From positions 310,001 to 374,000 of the forward strand of contig JADJVW010000002.1 in the NCBI GenBank assembly GCA_016710365.1: 64,000 nt of DNA. Direction: 5' to 3'. Shown here one piece after another: positions 16,872-25,055 of the stretch (the stretch's first letter is position 1; every line of letters starts with the position of its first letter). This DNA comes from Candidatus Caldilinea saccharophila. Lineage in GTDB: Bacteria; Chloroflexota; Anaerolineae; Caldilineales; Caldilineaceae. The notes beneath the pieces are model-generated. The model was not told the origin of the DNA. It did no database searches and saw only the letters and a program-made list of their open reading frames with translations. Position numbers and translations under genes: made by a program.

Positions 16872-18266
16872 ATGTCCACACCACTCCATGCAGCAACCTA
16901 TGCAGACGACCTCGGCAACGGCCTGATCCGCCGCTGGTCCACTGCCGCCGACCAGCCGAAGATTGCGCAGCTCATGGCCCATATCTTTCGCGACAGCGCG
17001 GATGCGCCGCCCATCGGCCGCGCCGCAGATGTCGCCCGCGTGCTCATGGCCGATGATTTCCCCTTCATGGGGCCGGACGACTTTGCCATCGTGATCGACA
17101 CGAACAAGCCGGATCAGCCGGTCGTCGCCTACACCTGTCTCTGGCGGCTGCGCTGGAGCTACGGCGGGATCGCCTTTGACGTGGGCCAGCCGGAGATGGT
17201 CGCCACCGACGCCGACTATCGCAACCGTGGCCTGGTGCGCGCGCTCTTTGCGATGGTGCACGCGCGCAGCGCGGCCGAAGGTCACCTGGTGCAGGCGATC
17301 ACGGGCATCCCCTACTTCTACCGGCTGTTTGGCTATGAATTTGTGCTTGACCTGGATGGGAACCTCACGATTCCACTGACCGCCGTGCCGCAGCAGCCCG
17401 ACAACGCGGCCGAGGCCTACACCCTGCGCCTCGCCACGCTCGACGACGTGCCGCAGGTGATGGCGCTCTACGCGCAGCCGCGCGGCGGCAGCCTGGTCTG
17501 GCATGAAGCGCCCGCAGCCTTCTGGCGACACTTTATCGCAAGCTGGGACGATCCGTTCGTGCAGCGCAACGGCCCGCTCGGCACGATCCTCTCCATGCGC
17601 CTGCACATGATCCTCGACAGCAGCGGCGCGCCGGTTGGCTATGTCGGGCTGGCCGCCAAACGCTGGGACGAAAAGCTGGAGGTCGCTGCGCTGCAACTGG
17701 CCGCCGATGTGAACTGGCAGGCGGCGACGCCCAGCCTGCTGCGCGCGTTCTGCCGGCACGCGCGTCAACTCCCCACCATCGAAAGCAACGACAAAGCGTT
17801 GGAAAGTATCAAGTTCAACTTTGGCCGTTCGCATCCGCTCTACGCCGTGCTGGGCGACGGCGTGGCGCAGCGCTACGAACCGCCCTACGCCTGGTATCTG
17901 CGCGTGGCGGATGCGCCGGCCTTTCTTCGTCACATCGCACCGGTGCTGGAAGATCGTCTGGCGCGCTCGCTTCTGAGCGGCTACACCGGTGAACTGAAGC
18001 TCGATTTCTATTCCGGCGGCTTGCGGCTTGTGTTTGACCAAGGCAAGCTGGCCGTCATCGAACCGTGGCGCGCGCCGGCGTACGGCGACGAAGCGGACGC
18101 CGGCTCTCCGCCGCTCGTCTTTCTGCAGTTGCTCTTCTGCTACCGCAGCCTCGCCGAACTGCGCGCCTTCTTCCCTGATGTGTGGGCCAAGCCGGAGGCA
18201 GCCCTGCTGCTCGACACACTCTTCCCGAAGCTGCCGTCAGTCGTTCACCCATTGAGCAATGTTTGA
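16872..18266 (+). CDS. GNAT-family N-acetyltransferase, two-domain (Eis-like)
   Basis: 464 residues. The N-terminal GNAT domain contains the acetyl-CoA loop DADYRNRGLVRALFAMVH (residues about 115-132; R-x-x-G-L/A pattern) and ITGIPYFYRLFGYEFVLDL, typical of Eis-like tandem GNAT proteins. A second acetyltransferase-like half and a C-terminal sterol-carrier-like segment would complete the Eis plan, and the length fits. It probably acetylates amines; the substrate is unknown. The start is supported by an AAAGAAAG purine stretch. It lies 38 bases after the metallo-beta-lactamase gene and ends 184 bases before the DGR target. Confidence 0.8.
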   Translation: MSTPLHAATYADDLGNGLIRRWSTAADQPKIAQLMAHIFRDSADAPPIGRAADVARVLMADDFPFMGPDDFAIVIDTNKPDQPVVAYTCLWRLRWSYGGIAFDVGQPEMVATDADYRNRGLVRALFAMVHARSAAEGHLVQAITGIPYFYRLFGYEFVLDLDGNLTIPLTAVPQQPDNAAEAYTLRLATLDDVPQVMALYAQPRGGSLVWHEAPAAFWRHFIASWDDPFVQRNGPLGTILSMRLHMILDSSGAPVGYVGLAAKRWDEKLEVAALQLAADVNWQAATPSLLRAFCRHARQLPTIESNDKALESIKFNFGRSHPLYAVLGDGVAQRYEPPYAWYLRVADAPAFLRHIAPVLEDRLARSLLSGYTGELKLDFYSGGLRLVFDQGKLAVIEPWRAPAYGDEADAGSPPLVFLQLLFCYRSLAELRAFFPDVWAKPEAALLLDTLFPKLPSVVHPLSNV

Positions 18267-18450
18267 GTAGAACCGCCCAACGGTAAGTCACACCCACCGG
18301 TTGAAACCCGGCGGCTGAGAGGAGAGACCGGCTAAAGCCCGGTTGATGTGGCGACTGATGCGGCGTGGGAGACCACCGTTGACAGCAGCATCCGGCGCCC
18401 GCTATACTGCGGCGAACACTACCCGCCATTTCACACGCAAGGAGTCCCCG

Positions 18451-21400
18451 ATGGACTGGTTTGACGCACTGCCCGACTCGCTGCAACAACTGCTGATCGG
18501 TGCGGCCGCCGAATATGCGGGGCTGGCCGGCCCGGCAATCTACGCCGCGGCGCGCACCCGGCTCGATGCGCGCCACACGCCGCAGAAACAGCAGACAGCC
18601 GTACAGACGGCGATCCAGCGCGCGCTGCAAGATGCGCTGCTGCAGATTCTGCCTGCTCTGGGCGAAATCGAAGACCAGATGACGCACTATCTGTCGATGT
18701 TTGGGCAGTGGCTCAAACGGCCAAAGGTGACAACCGAACTGGCGAATCTGATTGCGCCGGATCCGGACAGCGATATCAATCTGGCGATCCTGCGCGCCGA
18801 ATTCGAGGTGATGGACTTCGATCCGGAGAGCCTGAGCCAGCCGTTCGACACTGTTGTTGACCTGTTGGCGGGAGCGTTTGTCAACGCAGCCGCCAGCCAG
18901 GAAGAACTGCAAGGCATCCTCGGCATCCGCACCGCACGTACGATGGCAGACATTTTGAAGGCAATGGCGCCGCTCGACCTGGAAGAACTGGAACGCAACT
19001 ACCTCCAGGCGCTCTATAAGGAATGCAACGAATTGCCGCTGGCGGATGCGCAGCCGGATCAGCCCCAACCGCGCATGCAGCGGGTCTTTGTCGATGTGCG
19101 CGTGGCCGATGCTCCCGCCCTGTTTCGCGATGTGGCAGAACGCCTGGGGCTGTTCCGATTCTGGACCAGCCGCGCCAAACGCGAATTACAGCGGACGTTT
19201 GCCGAGCAGGAACAACAGCGGCGCATCGGGCGCATGACGTTTCCGCCGCCAGGTGATGAGGACGCGGCCTGGGTTGAAGTCATGCGCCAGATGGATGACG
19301 TCGAGCTGCTCGCTTTCGCTGAAAAGCTCGACGTCGATCACAGCGCGCTGCGCAAGGCGCTGCACAACCTGACGCCGATCGACCTACTGGCGACCCTGTC
19401 GCGGCCGCAGATAGTGCTGCTGGGCGACCCCGGCAGCGGCAAGAGCACCGTGACGCGGCGTGTGGCCGGCATTTTTGCCGGGCTGCGCCTGGCCGATGCT
19501 GCGCCGGAATGGGTGGAAGATGAACGGCTCTATGCCGATACGCTGTTGCGCACCTTTGGCCGCTGGCTGTTGCCGGTGCGTGTGGTGCTCAACCGTTGGG
19601 CGCAGTACGCCAGCGGCTGCGAAGGCTGCGCCGCCGATCTGGTGGACGAGTGCTGGCGCATCTGGCAAACCGTGGCGCGCCCGGATGGAACCCAAGCCAA
19701 GGATCGCTTTCTCCAGAAGTTCACCGGCCCACGACCGGCCGTCATCGTGCTTCTCGATGGGCTGGACGAGGTGACCGACGAGACGCAGCGCGACGCCTTA
19801 TTGCGATCCGTGCGCCATTTTGTGGACAGCTATCCACACGTGCCGCTGATCGTGACCTGCCGCGTGCGCCCCTATGAAGCCTTGCGCACGCGCGGCGCAG
19901 CCTTGCCGCTGCCCAGCGCCATCCTCGACCGGCTCGCCAATGTCGATATCGATCATTTCGTCGAGCGGTGGCACGCCGAGTTGACCGCAGCCGGTCTGTG
20001 GGACGCAGTGCTGGCCGAACCAAAACGGCGCAAATTTGAGACAGAGCTGGCAAGCCGTCAGCGCCCGGAGCTGGCGGAAATGGCCGGCACGCCACTCCTG
20101 TTGACGATGATGCTCAAGGTCAACTATAAAGATGAGCTGCCGGAAAGCCGCGCCGAGCTTTACGAGAAGTTTGTCGATCAACTGCTCTTCGAATGGGAAC
20201 GCACCAAACAAGAGGATCGCAGCCAGCCGCCGGCGCTGGAGAGATTGCTCGCCGAGGCAGGCGCCAGCCGCAACCGGCTCGAATACCATCTGAACCGGCT
20301 GGCGTTTACGCTTCATGCCGGCGCCTCACGCGACACGGTCGACATTCCGGCCAAAGTGCTGCGCAGAACGCTGATGGCCGTCTATCTCGGCGACCTGGAC
20401 GACGCCGAAGACCCGGAAGAACTGGACGACGCCGAACGCGCCGGCAAGGCCAAAACCTGGGCAATCAAGGTCATGAAACTCATCGGCGAGCGGTCGGGGC
20501 TGATCAACCTGGTGGACACCGACGCCCATGTCTACAAATTCACTCACCGCACTTTTCAGGAATACATGGCTGCACGCTGGATTGCACTCGGTGTGCAGCC
20601 AAAGCGCAAGTTCGTCGCGCATATCGACGACGGCGATTGGCGCGAGGCAATACTGCTGGCCTTCGGCTACCAATGTCGCGTCGGCAAACCGCCCTACGAC
20701 CGCACCGTGACCCTGATTCACGAGTTGTGGCCGGATGCCGTGCAGACGCCGGACGACGTCCGCCGCGCCTTGCTGCTGGGCGAGGCGCTGGCCTGGGTGC
20801 TTGGCCCCGCGCGCCTGAAGGATGTAGAGTATCGCAAGACCGCACGCGACCTCCAACGCATGGCGACCGGCCATCTTACGCAAATCATGCAGCAGCCCGC
20901 CCTCACCGCCTATCTGGACGACGCCAAAGCGCAGGCCCGCACCCGCCTCACCGCCGGCCTCCTCCTCGCCGACCTGGACGTGCTGCCCGATGACCTCGAC
21001 GCCCTGGTCGCCGTGCCCGGCGCCGATCTGCGCATCGCCAAGTACCCGGTCACCAACATTCAGTTCAAGCGGTTTATCGACGCCGGCGGCTATGGCGAGC
21101 AGGAGCAGGAGCGCCCGCCCTGGTGGAGCGAGAAAGGCTGGAGCTATCGCAAGGAGTATGAGTGGACCGAGCCACGCTTCTGGGATGACAATGAACGCAA
21201 CCGCAGCACGCAGCCCGTCGTCGGCGTGAGCTGGCACGAGGCGGAAGCCTACTGTGCCTGGTTGACCGCACGCTCGCAAGAAGTCGTGCGCCTGCCCACG
21301 CAGGCCGAATGGGAAGCAGCGGCGCGCGGCGGTCAGCCTGCGCCCGAAGACGACGCTATGGACTATCCCTGGCGCGGCCCCTTTGAGCCGTGGCGCGCCA

Positions 21401-21675
21401 ACACCGAGGAGAGTGACGTGAACCAGACGACGCCCGTGCACATGTATCCTGACGGGCAGACGCTGGATGGCGTGTGGGACATGAGCGGGAACGTCTTGGA
21501 GTGGACGAGCGACGTACACAAGGATTACATGGACGCTTACTATGTCAAAGGCGGCTCAGCTTGGTGGGGCGCAGACAGCGCCAAGGCGTCCGCCGCCGAC
21601 TGGTACCTCGCCAGGCCCTGGAACGGCAACAACGGGTTTCGGGTGGTGGTCGTCCCCATCTCTCGCTCCCAATAG
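18451..21675 (+). CDS. DGR target: NACHT NTPase fused to FGE/C-type-lectin variable domain
   Basis: 1074 residues from the ATG at 18451, with AAGGAG upstream. Order: an N-terminal helical region (1-310) of unrecognised role; a NACHT/STAND NTPase with P-loop LLGDPGSGKST at about 322-332 and Walker B VIVLLDGLDEV at 431-441; a helical arm; then a formylglycine-generating-enzyme (SUMF1/FGE) fold at about 855-1074, with PVTNIQFKRFI, VVGVSWHEAEAYCAWL and VWDMSGNVLEWTSD. FGE folds are the C-type-lectin scaffold used by many DGR target proteins. Residues 1046-1068 are encoded by the VR; substituted sites include W1051, Y1052, L1053, P1056, W1057 and G1059. Likely a switch protein whose ligand-binding end is diversified; a defence role is inference. 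Confidence 0.92.
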   Translation: MDWFDALPDSLQQLLIGAAAEYAGLAGPAIYAAARTRLDARHTPQKQQTAVQTAIQRALQDALLQILPALGEIEDQMTHYLSMFGQWLKRPKVTTELANLIAPDPDSDINLAILRAEFEVMDFDPESLSQPFDTVVDLLAGAFVNAAASQEELQGILGIRTARTMADILKAMAPLDLEELERNYLQALYKECNELPLADAQPDQPQPRMQRVFVDVRVADAPALFRDVAERLGLFRFWTSRAKRELQRTFAEQEQQRRIGRMTFPPPGDEDAAWVEVMRQMDDVELLAFAEKLDVDHSALRKALHNLTPIDLLATLSRPQIVLLGDPGSGKSTVTRRVAGIFAGLRLADAAPEWVEDERLYADTLLRTFGRWLLPVRVVLNRWAQYASGCEGCAADLVDECWRIWQTVARPDGTQAKDRFLQKFTGPRPAVIVLLDGLDEVTDETQRDALLRSVRHFVDSYPHVPLIVTCRVRPYEALRTRGAALPLPSAILDRLANVDIDHFVERWHAELTAAGLWDAVLAEPKRRKFETELASRQRPELAEMAGTPLLLTMMLKVNYKDELPESRAELYEKFVDQLLFEWERTKQEDRSQPPALERLLAEAGASRNRLEYHLNRLAFTLHAGASRDTVDIPAKVLRRTLMAVYLGDLDDAEDPEELDDAERAGKAKTWAIKVMKLIGERSGLINLVDTDAHVYKFTHRTFQEYMAARWIALGVQPKRKFVAHIDDGDWREAILLAFGYQCRVGKPPYDRTVTLIHELWPDAVQTPDDVRRALLLGEALAWVLGPARLKDVEYRKTARDLQRMATGHLTQIMQQPALTAYLDDAKAQARTRLTAGLLLADLDVLPDDLDALVAVPGADLRIAKYPVTNIQFKRFIDAGGYGEQEQERPPWWSEKGWSYRKEYEWTEPRFWDDNERNRSTQPVVGVSWHEAEAYCAWLTARSQEVVRLPTQAEWEAAARGGQPAPEDDAMDYPWRGPFEPWRANTEESDVNQTTPVHMYPDGQTLDGVWDMSGNVLEWTSDVHKDYMDAYYVKGGSAWWGADSAKASAADWYLARPWNGNNGFRVVVVPISRSQ
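21586..21655 (+). other. DGR variable repeat (VR)
   Basis: 70 bp at the 3' end of the target gene, aligned without gaps to the TR at 21865-21934. Eight positions differ. In codon terms, TR to VR: AGG to TGG, AAC to TAC, AAC to CTC, AAC to CCC, AGG to TGG, GAC to GGC. Every changed base is A in the TR. The final 33 bases (from AACAACGGG to GTCGTCC) are identical and rich in GC, as expected for the homing-initiation end. Confidence 0.95.
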
Positions 21676-21710
21676 TTCTGGTTGCTGGATTCTGTGTTCT
21701 GTGTTCTGAT

Positions 21711-21734
21711 CCGGTGGGGCGTTCGCCCCACCGG
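21711..21734 (+). other. 10-bp hairpin after the VR
   Basis: CCGGTGGGGC pairs with GCCCCACCGG around a GTTC loop, 55 bases after the VR end. DGR target sites often carry a hairpin or cruciform downstream of the VR that aids homing. The distance here is larger than in the Bordetella phage, so it may instead be a terminator stem. Confidence 0.5.
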
Positions 21735-21748
21735 GTTTCTGAATTCTT

Positions 21749-21789
21749 CGCTGCGCTTGCCTGCGGCAAGCGCAGCGATCGATTTTTTT
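21749..21789 (+). terminator. Intrinsic-terminator-like hairpin after the target gene
   Basis: A 12-bp stem (CGCTGCGCTTGC and its complement, loop CTGCG) is followed after 5 bases by seven T. It would separate target-gene transcription from that of the TR. Confidence 0.65.
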
Positions 21790-21810
21790 GGGCGATTTGG
21801 CAAATCGCCC
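21790..21810. other. Hairpin between terminator and TR
   Basis: Perfect 9-bp stem GGGCGATTT / AAATCGCCC with loop GGC, starting right after the T-run. It could be the 5' structure of the TR RNA or part of the terminator region. Confidence 0.35.
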
Positions 21811-21864
21811 CACCATTTCGGCAATCCCGGCGCATCCGCGCCGTTGTTGCGGGGTCAGGCTGAA

Positions 21865-21934
21865 GCGTCCGCCGCCGACAGGAACAACGCCAGGAACAGG
21901 AACGACAACAACGGGTTTCGGGTGGTGGTCGTCC
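21865..21934 (+). ncRNA. DGR template repeat (TR), part of a template RNA
   Basis: 70 bp carrying 17 adenines, clustered as AAC, AGG and GAC codons, which is the usual TR composition because A-to-N change at AAC reaches many amino acids without making a stop. It aligns to the VR with 8 differences, all at these adenines. It lies 209 bp beyond the VR on the plus strand, while avd and the reverse transcriptase are on the minus strand. The TR RNA must therefore come from its own plus-strand promoter or from read-through. Its full RNA ends are unknown. Confidence 0.93.
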
Positions 21935-21958
21935 ACGCCTCTCGCGAGGCTGGAACCA

Positions 21959-21989
21959 GAAACCGAGTTTCTTGAAGAAACTCGGTTTC
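21959..21989 (+). other. 13-bp hairpin just 3' of the TR
   Basis: GAAACCGAGTTTC and its exact complement enclose the loop TTGAA, 24 bases after the TR. It may be a structural element of the template RNA or its terminator. A similar AT-mixed palindrome occurs as a repetitive element in other bacteria, so a role in the retroelement is not certain. Confidence 0.5.
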
Positions 21990-22192
21990 TATGCAGTTTC
22001 CCTACATCGTCCCCGGCCAGAAATGCGCGGCGCCGTCCTGTACGCCGCCGCGCCGCGGCCAAAAGCGAGAGATGGCGCAGCCTGATCCTGGCCGCCGCAG
22101 CTTGTTTGCGGCGGGCATATATCGAAGCGGCCCGGCCCCTGCGCCTGCAACACGGCGCTTGGGTCGGGCCATCGTTTGTCGCTCTAGCCGTC

Positions 22193-22225
22193 ACCTTCCA
22201 GGAAGCTTGGAGCTTCCTGGAAGGT
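22193..22225 (-). terminator. 15-bp hairpin after avd
   Basis: A perfect stem (ACCTTCCAGGAAGCT with its complement, loop TGG) lies 3 bases past the avd stop codon. It would end the reverse-transcriptase/avd transcript and block convergent transcription from the TR side. There is no T-run. Confidence 0.55.
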
Positions 22226-22228
22226 CGT

Positions 22229-22564
22229 TCAACCGGCGCTTTTGCGCCAGGCGCCCAGCAGCCGGCCTACCTCGGCGGTCTGCTCACTGGCGTGGCGATA
22301 CTGATCGCCCGTGAGCAGGTGGAGTTCCTGCGACAACAGCAGATGCTTGCGCAGCAGCGCCAGGGCAATGTCGGCCTGCAGCAGATGCTCGGCGGCACGG
22401 CGGCGATCCTGCCCCGCGGCAGTGATCGCCGCTTGCAGGTCGAAGGCCGCATTCTGCAGCCGCGCGGCCAGCACAAAGCGCTGCTCGCGCGGAAACTTGC
22501 GCGTCGCGGTCAGCAGCCAACGCAGCAGATCATGGGTGCGGGTGAAGATTGGCGATTCCTTCAT
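22229..22564 (-). CDS. avd: Avd-like accessory variability determinant
   Basis: 111 residues from the ATG at 22564 (GGAG eight bases upstream; earlier in-frame ATGs overlap the RT gene end). Helix-rich throughout, with FTRTHDLLRWLLTATRKFPR then QRFVLAARLQNAAFDLQAAI, and HLLQADIALALLRKHLLL. This is the pattern of the four-helix-bundle Avd family related to 23S rRNA intervening-sequence proteins. Avd forms a basic pentamer that binds the DGR reverse transcriptase and template RNA. Its position directly after the RT on the same strand supports the call. Confidence 0.88.
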   Translation of the reverse strand: MKESPIFTRTHDLLRWLLTATRKFPREQRFVLAARLQNAAFDLQAAITAAGQDRRRAAEHLLQADIALALLRKHLLLSQELHLLTGDQYRHASEQTAEVGRLLGAWRKSAG

Positions 22565-22643
22565 GGGTTGACTCCGTTCGATTGCTGACATCCTGCAGGA
22601 AGTTTTGGCGCCTCTTGCAAGATTGCGCGCGCAGACGTGACGT

Positions 22644-23705
22644 TCACTTGGCGAGCGCCTGACGCAGCAGTGCCTTGCGCAGCCCATACGTGTCCGCATA
22701 GCGGGCATGGTTGACCCATCCCTGCACCGACGCTGTGACTCGCGCCAGCGGGATGCGCCGCGCCCGATAGTCGCCTACCAACACGCGCAGCCGCCGCCGG
22801 TAAGCAATGCCCTTGCGCCGCTTCAGCAGCCGGTGATCAGGATAGATGACAAAGCCCAGAAACGGGATGCCCTCGGTCACCGGTTGTGGGTGGCAACGCG
22901 CCTCATGCAACGTCAGACGCAGCCCCGCCAGATAGTCGATGATGGCGCGGCGCCACGCCCACAACGTCGGCTTGTCGTCGGCAAAGAGCAGAAAGTCGTC
23001 CACGTAGCGCAGATAGGCAGGGCACTTGAGCTCGCGCTTGACAAAGTGATCCAGCCGGTCGAGATAGACATTCGCCCAGAATTGGCTGGTCAGGTTGCCG
23101 ATTGGCAGCCCGCGCGGGCGCAGCGCAGCCAGCAGATCGTCGCCGGGGAAGTAATGCATGTCATATTCGCCGGCCAATACATCCCTGCCGCTTGCCAGGA
23201 TGGCAGCGCACAGGCAAAGCACGTCCGGATCGACGACCACGCGACCGAGCGTCTCCAGCAGGAGAGCATGGTCGATAGCCGGGAAGAACTGCGCCACGTC
23301 ACACTGCAGCACGTAGCGATAGCGCCGCGCAAAGCGCTGGCTGCGATCCAGCGCGGCATGCGTGCCCTTGCCGGGTCGATTGGCGTAGGAATCGTGGATG
23401 AAGCGCCGCTCGAAGAGCGGCTCGATCACGTTGCAGAGTGCATGGTGGACGACGCGGTCGCGGAAGGGCGCTGCGCTGATCAACCGGTGCTTGGGGTCGT
23501 GGATGTAGAAGCTGACATACGCGTCGGGGCGATAGCTTTTCGCCTGTAGTTCGGACTGAATCTCCAGCAGGTGCTCGCCGGCGCGTAGCTCGAAGGTGGC
23601 GGCGGGCGGCTGGCCGCGCTTGCCTTTGCACGCCTTGCGCCACGCCGTCATCAGGTTGTCCCAGGCGCAAACCCGGAGGAAGAGATGGCGATAGACTTTG
23701 CTCAT
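22644..23705 (-). CDS. DGR reverse transcriptase
   Basis: 353 residues. The catalytic motif YVDDFLLF is at 234-241 and the first Asp in CDVAQFFPAIDH near 136. The motif-4 segment LPIGNLTSQFWANVYL (200-215) has the [I/V/L]GxxxSQ form that marks DGR enzymes, where group II intron RTs have QGxxxSP. No maturase or endonuclease domain follows, and the length is in the DGR range. The enzyme copies the TR RNA with errors at adenines, and the cDNA replaces the VR. RT and avd are 79 bases apart and probably cotranscribed. Confidence 0.95.
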   Translation of the reverse strand: MSKVYRHLFLRVCAWDNLMTAWRKACKGKRGQPPAATFELRAGEHLLEIQSELQAKSYRPDAYVSFYIHDPKHRLISAAPFRDRVVHHALCNVIEPLFERRFIHDSYANRPGKGTHAALDRSQRFARRYRYVLQCDVAQFFPAIDHALLLETLGRVVVDPDVLCLCAAILASGRDVLAGEYDMHYFPGDDLLAALRPRGLPIGNLTSQFWANVYLDRLDHFVKRELKCPAYLRYVDDFLLFADDKPTLWAWRRAIIDYLAGLRLTLHEARCHPQPVTEGIPFLGFVIYPDHRLLKRRKGIAYRRRLRVLVGDYRARRIPLARVTASVQGWVNHARYADTYGLRKALLRQALAK

Positions 23706-23726
23706 CCTGCCCCCGGGCCTGATCCT

Positions 23727-25055
23727 TTACGCCTGCGTGCCCTGCTGCCGCCAATACGGGCGCCGACGGCGCGACTTTGCCGGCTTGCTTTCCGGGGTGG
23801 TGGTTTCCGTCACCGCCCCGGCGCGAGTTGAGCCATTTTGCGGAGCACGGCTGCTGTTCTGCCCACCGTTGCGGCTTGATTGCGGTTGTCGACTGGCGTA
23901 CCCCTGGCTGGCCGGTCTGGTCTGCACAAAAGCGCCGCCGTAATCAAAGCCATCCACCTTCCGCCGCTCGACCGGGCTGCCCAGCACGCGCTCGATCGCA
24001 CGCACCATCGGCTCGTCGTCGTGTTCGGTGAAGGTGAAGGCCTCACCCGTCAACTGCGCGCGGCCGGTGCGGCCAATGCGATGGGTGTAGGCATCGACCG
24101 TATCCGGCATGTCGTAGTTGATGACGTGCGAGACCGAGGCCACATCGATGCCGCGTGCGGCGATGTCCGTGGCGACGAGAATGTCGTACTCGCCGCTGCG
24201 GAAGCCGTTGATCGCCTCCTGCCGCCGGTTCTGCGCCATGTTGCCCTGCAGCGCAGAGACGCGATAGCCGCTCTTGCCCAGCGTTTCGGCCAGCGAACGC
24301 GCGCGGCGCTTGGTGCGGGTGAAGATCAGCGCACGCTCGATCTCCGACTGCTGCAACATCGTCAGCAGCAACTTGGTTTTGAGGCCGTCCGGCACCGGGT
24401 AGAGCGCGTGGGAAACCGTCTCCGCCGGCGCGATCATGCCGATCTGCACCGTGACCGGGTGCTTGAGAATGTCGCTGGCCAGGCCGCGGATGTCGTCGGG
24501 CATGGTGGCGGAGAAGAAGAGCGTCTGCCGTTTCGCCGGCACGTGCTTGAGGATGCGCCGGATGTCGGGCAAGAAGCCCATGTCGCACATGTGGTCGGCC
24601 TCGTCCAGCACCAGCACTTCCACGCCGGAGAGGTCGATCTGCCCCTCGCCGATCAGGTCGAGCAGGCGCCCCGGACAGGCGACGACGATCTCGGCGCCGC
24701 GGCGCAGCGCGTTCACCTGGGGCATCTTGCCGACGCCGCCGTAAACAGTCACCGTGCTGATCTTCATCTGTTTGCTCAGCGTGACGCTGGTTTGGGCGAT
24801 CTGCTCAGCCAGCTCGCGCGTCGGCGCCACGATCAGCACGCGCACCTTGCGCAGCGGGCCTTTGGTCAACCGCTGCAAGATGGGCAGCATGAACGCGGCG
24901 GTCTTGCCGGTGCCGGTCTGCGCCAGCCCCAAAATGTCATGACCTTCTAGTACAACGGGAATCGCCTGTTGCTGGATCGGTGTGGGCGTGGTGTAGCCCG
25001 CGTTTTTAATGCCCGCGTTGATGCGCGGGTCGAGGGAAAATTGTTCAAAATTCAC
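23727..25055 (-). CDS. DEAD-box RNA helicase, RhlE-like
   Basis: 442 residues starting at the GTG at 25055, where AAGGAG is well spaced and the conserved FEQFSLDPRI begins. Motifs in order: Q motif TPTPIQQQAIP, Walker A AQTGTGKT (45-52), PTREL, DEAD (151-154), SAT in LFFSATMPD, and HRIGRTGRA. The C-terminal 80 residues are Arg/Ser/Asn/Gln-rich and low complexity, ending with a basic SRRRRPYWRQQ, as in RhlE-type enzymes that bind RNA nonspecifically. The substrate is RNA, for example during ribosome assembly or decay. It ends 21 bases from the DGR RT start but probably has its own promoter. Confidence 0.92.
   Translation of the reverse strand: MNFEQFSLDPRINAGIKNAGYTTPTPIQQQAIPVVLEGHDILGLAQTGTGKTAAFMLPILQRLTKGPLRKVRVLIVAPTRELAEQIAQTSVTLSKQMKISTVTVYGGVGKMPQVNALRRGAEIVVACPGRLLDLIGEGQIDLSGVEVLVLDEADHMCDMGFLPDIRRILKHVPAKRQTLFFSATMPDDIRGLASDILKHPVTVQIGMIAPAETVSHALYPVPDGLKTKLLLTMLQQSEIERALIFTRTKRRARSLAETLGKSGYRVSALQGNMAQNRRQEAINGFRSGEYDILVATDIAARGIDVASVSHVINYDMPDTVDAYTHRIGRTGRAQLTGEAFTFTEHDDEPMVRAIERVLGSPVERRKVDGFDYGGAFVQTRPASQGYASRQPQSSRNGGQNSSRAPQNGSTRAGAVTETTTPESKPAKSRRRRPYWRQQGTQA

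Noticed and set aside
16830..18041. Long antisense ORF opposite the GNAT gene
   Set aside because: High-GC shadow frame of a well-supported gene; no domain or start signal.
20326..21519. Long antisense ORF opposite the DGR target
   Set aside because: Shadow of the NACHT-FGE coding sequence; its residues follow the complementary codon pattern.
21865..21934. Ordinary gene-end duplication instead of a template repeat
   Set aside because: Substitutions are limited to template adenines and a DGR-type RT and Avd are adjacent, which simple duplication does not explain.
21676..22228. Second VR in this window
   Set aside because: The AACAACGGGTTTCGGG core occurs only in the VR and the TR; no third copy was seen by eye.
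22707..23549. 280-codon plus-strand ORF opposite the reverse transcriptase
   Set aside because: Shadow of the reverse transcriptase gene; no recognised domain.
23880..24950. 356-codon plus-strand ORF opposite the DEAD helicase
   Set aside because: Shadow frame; the minus strand carries every helicase motif.
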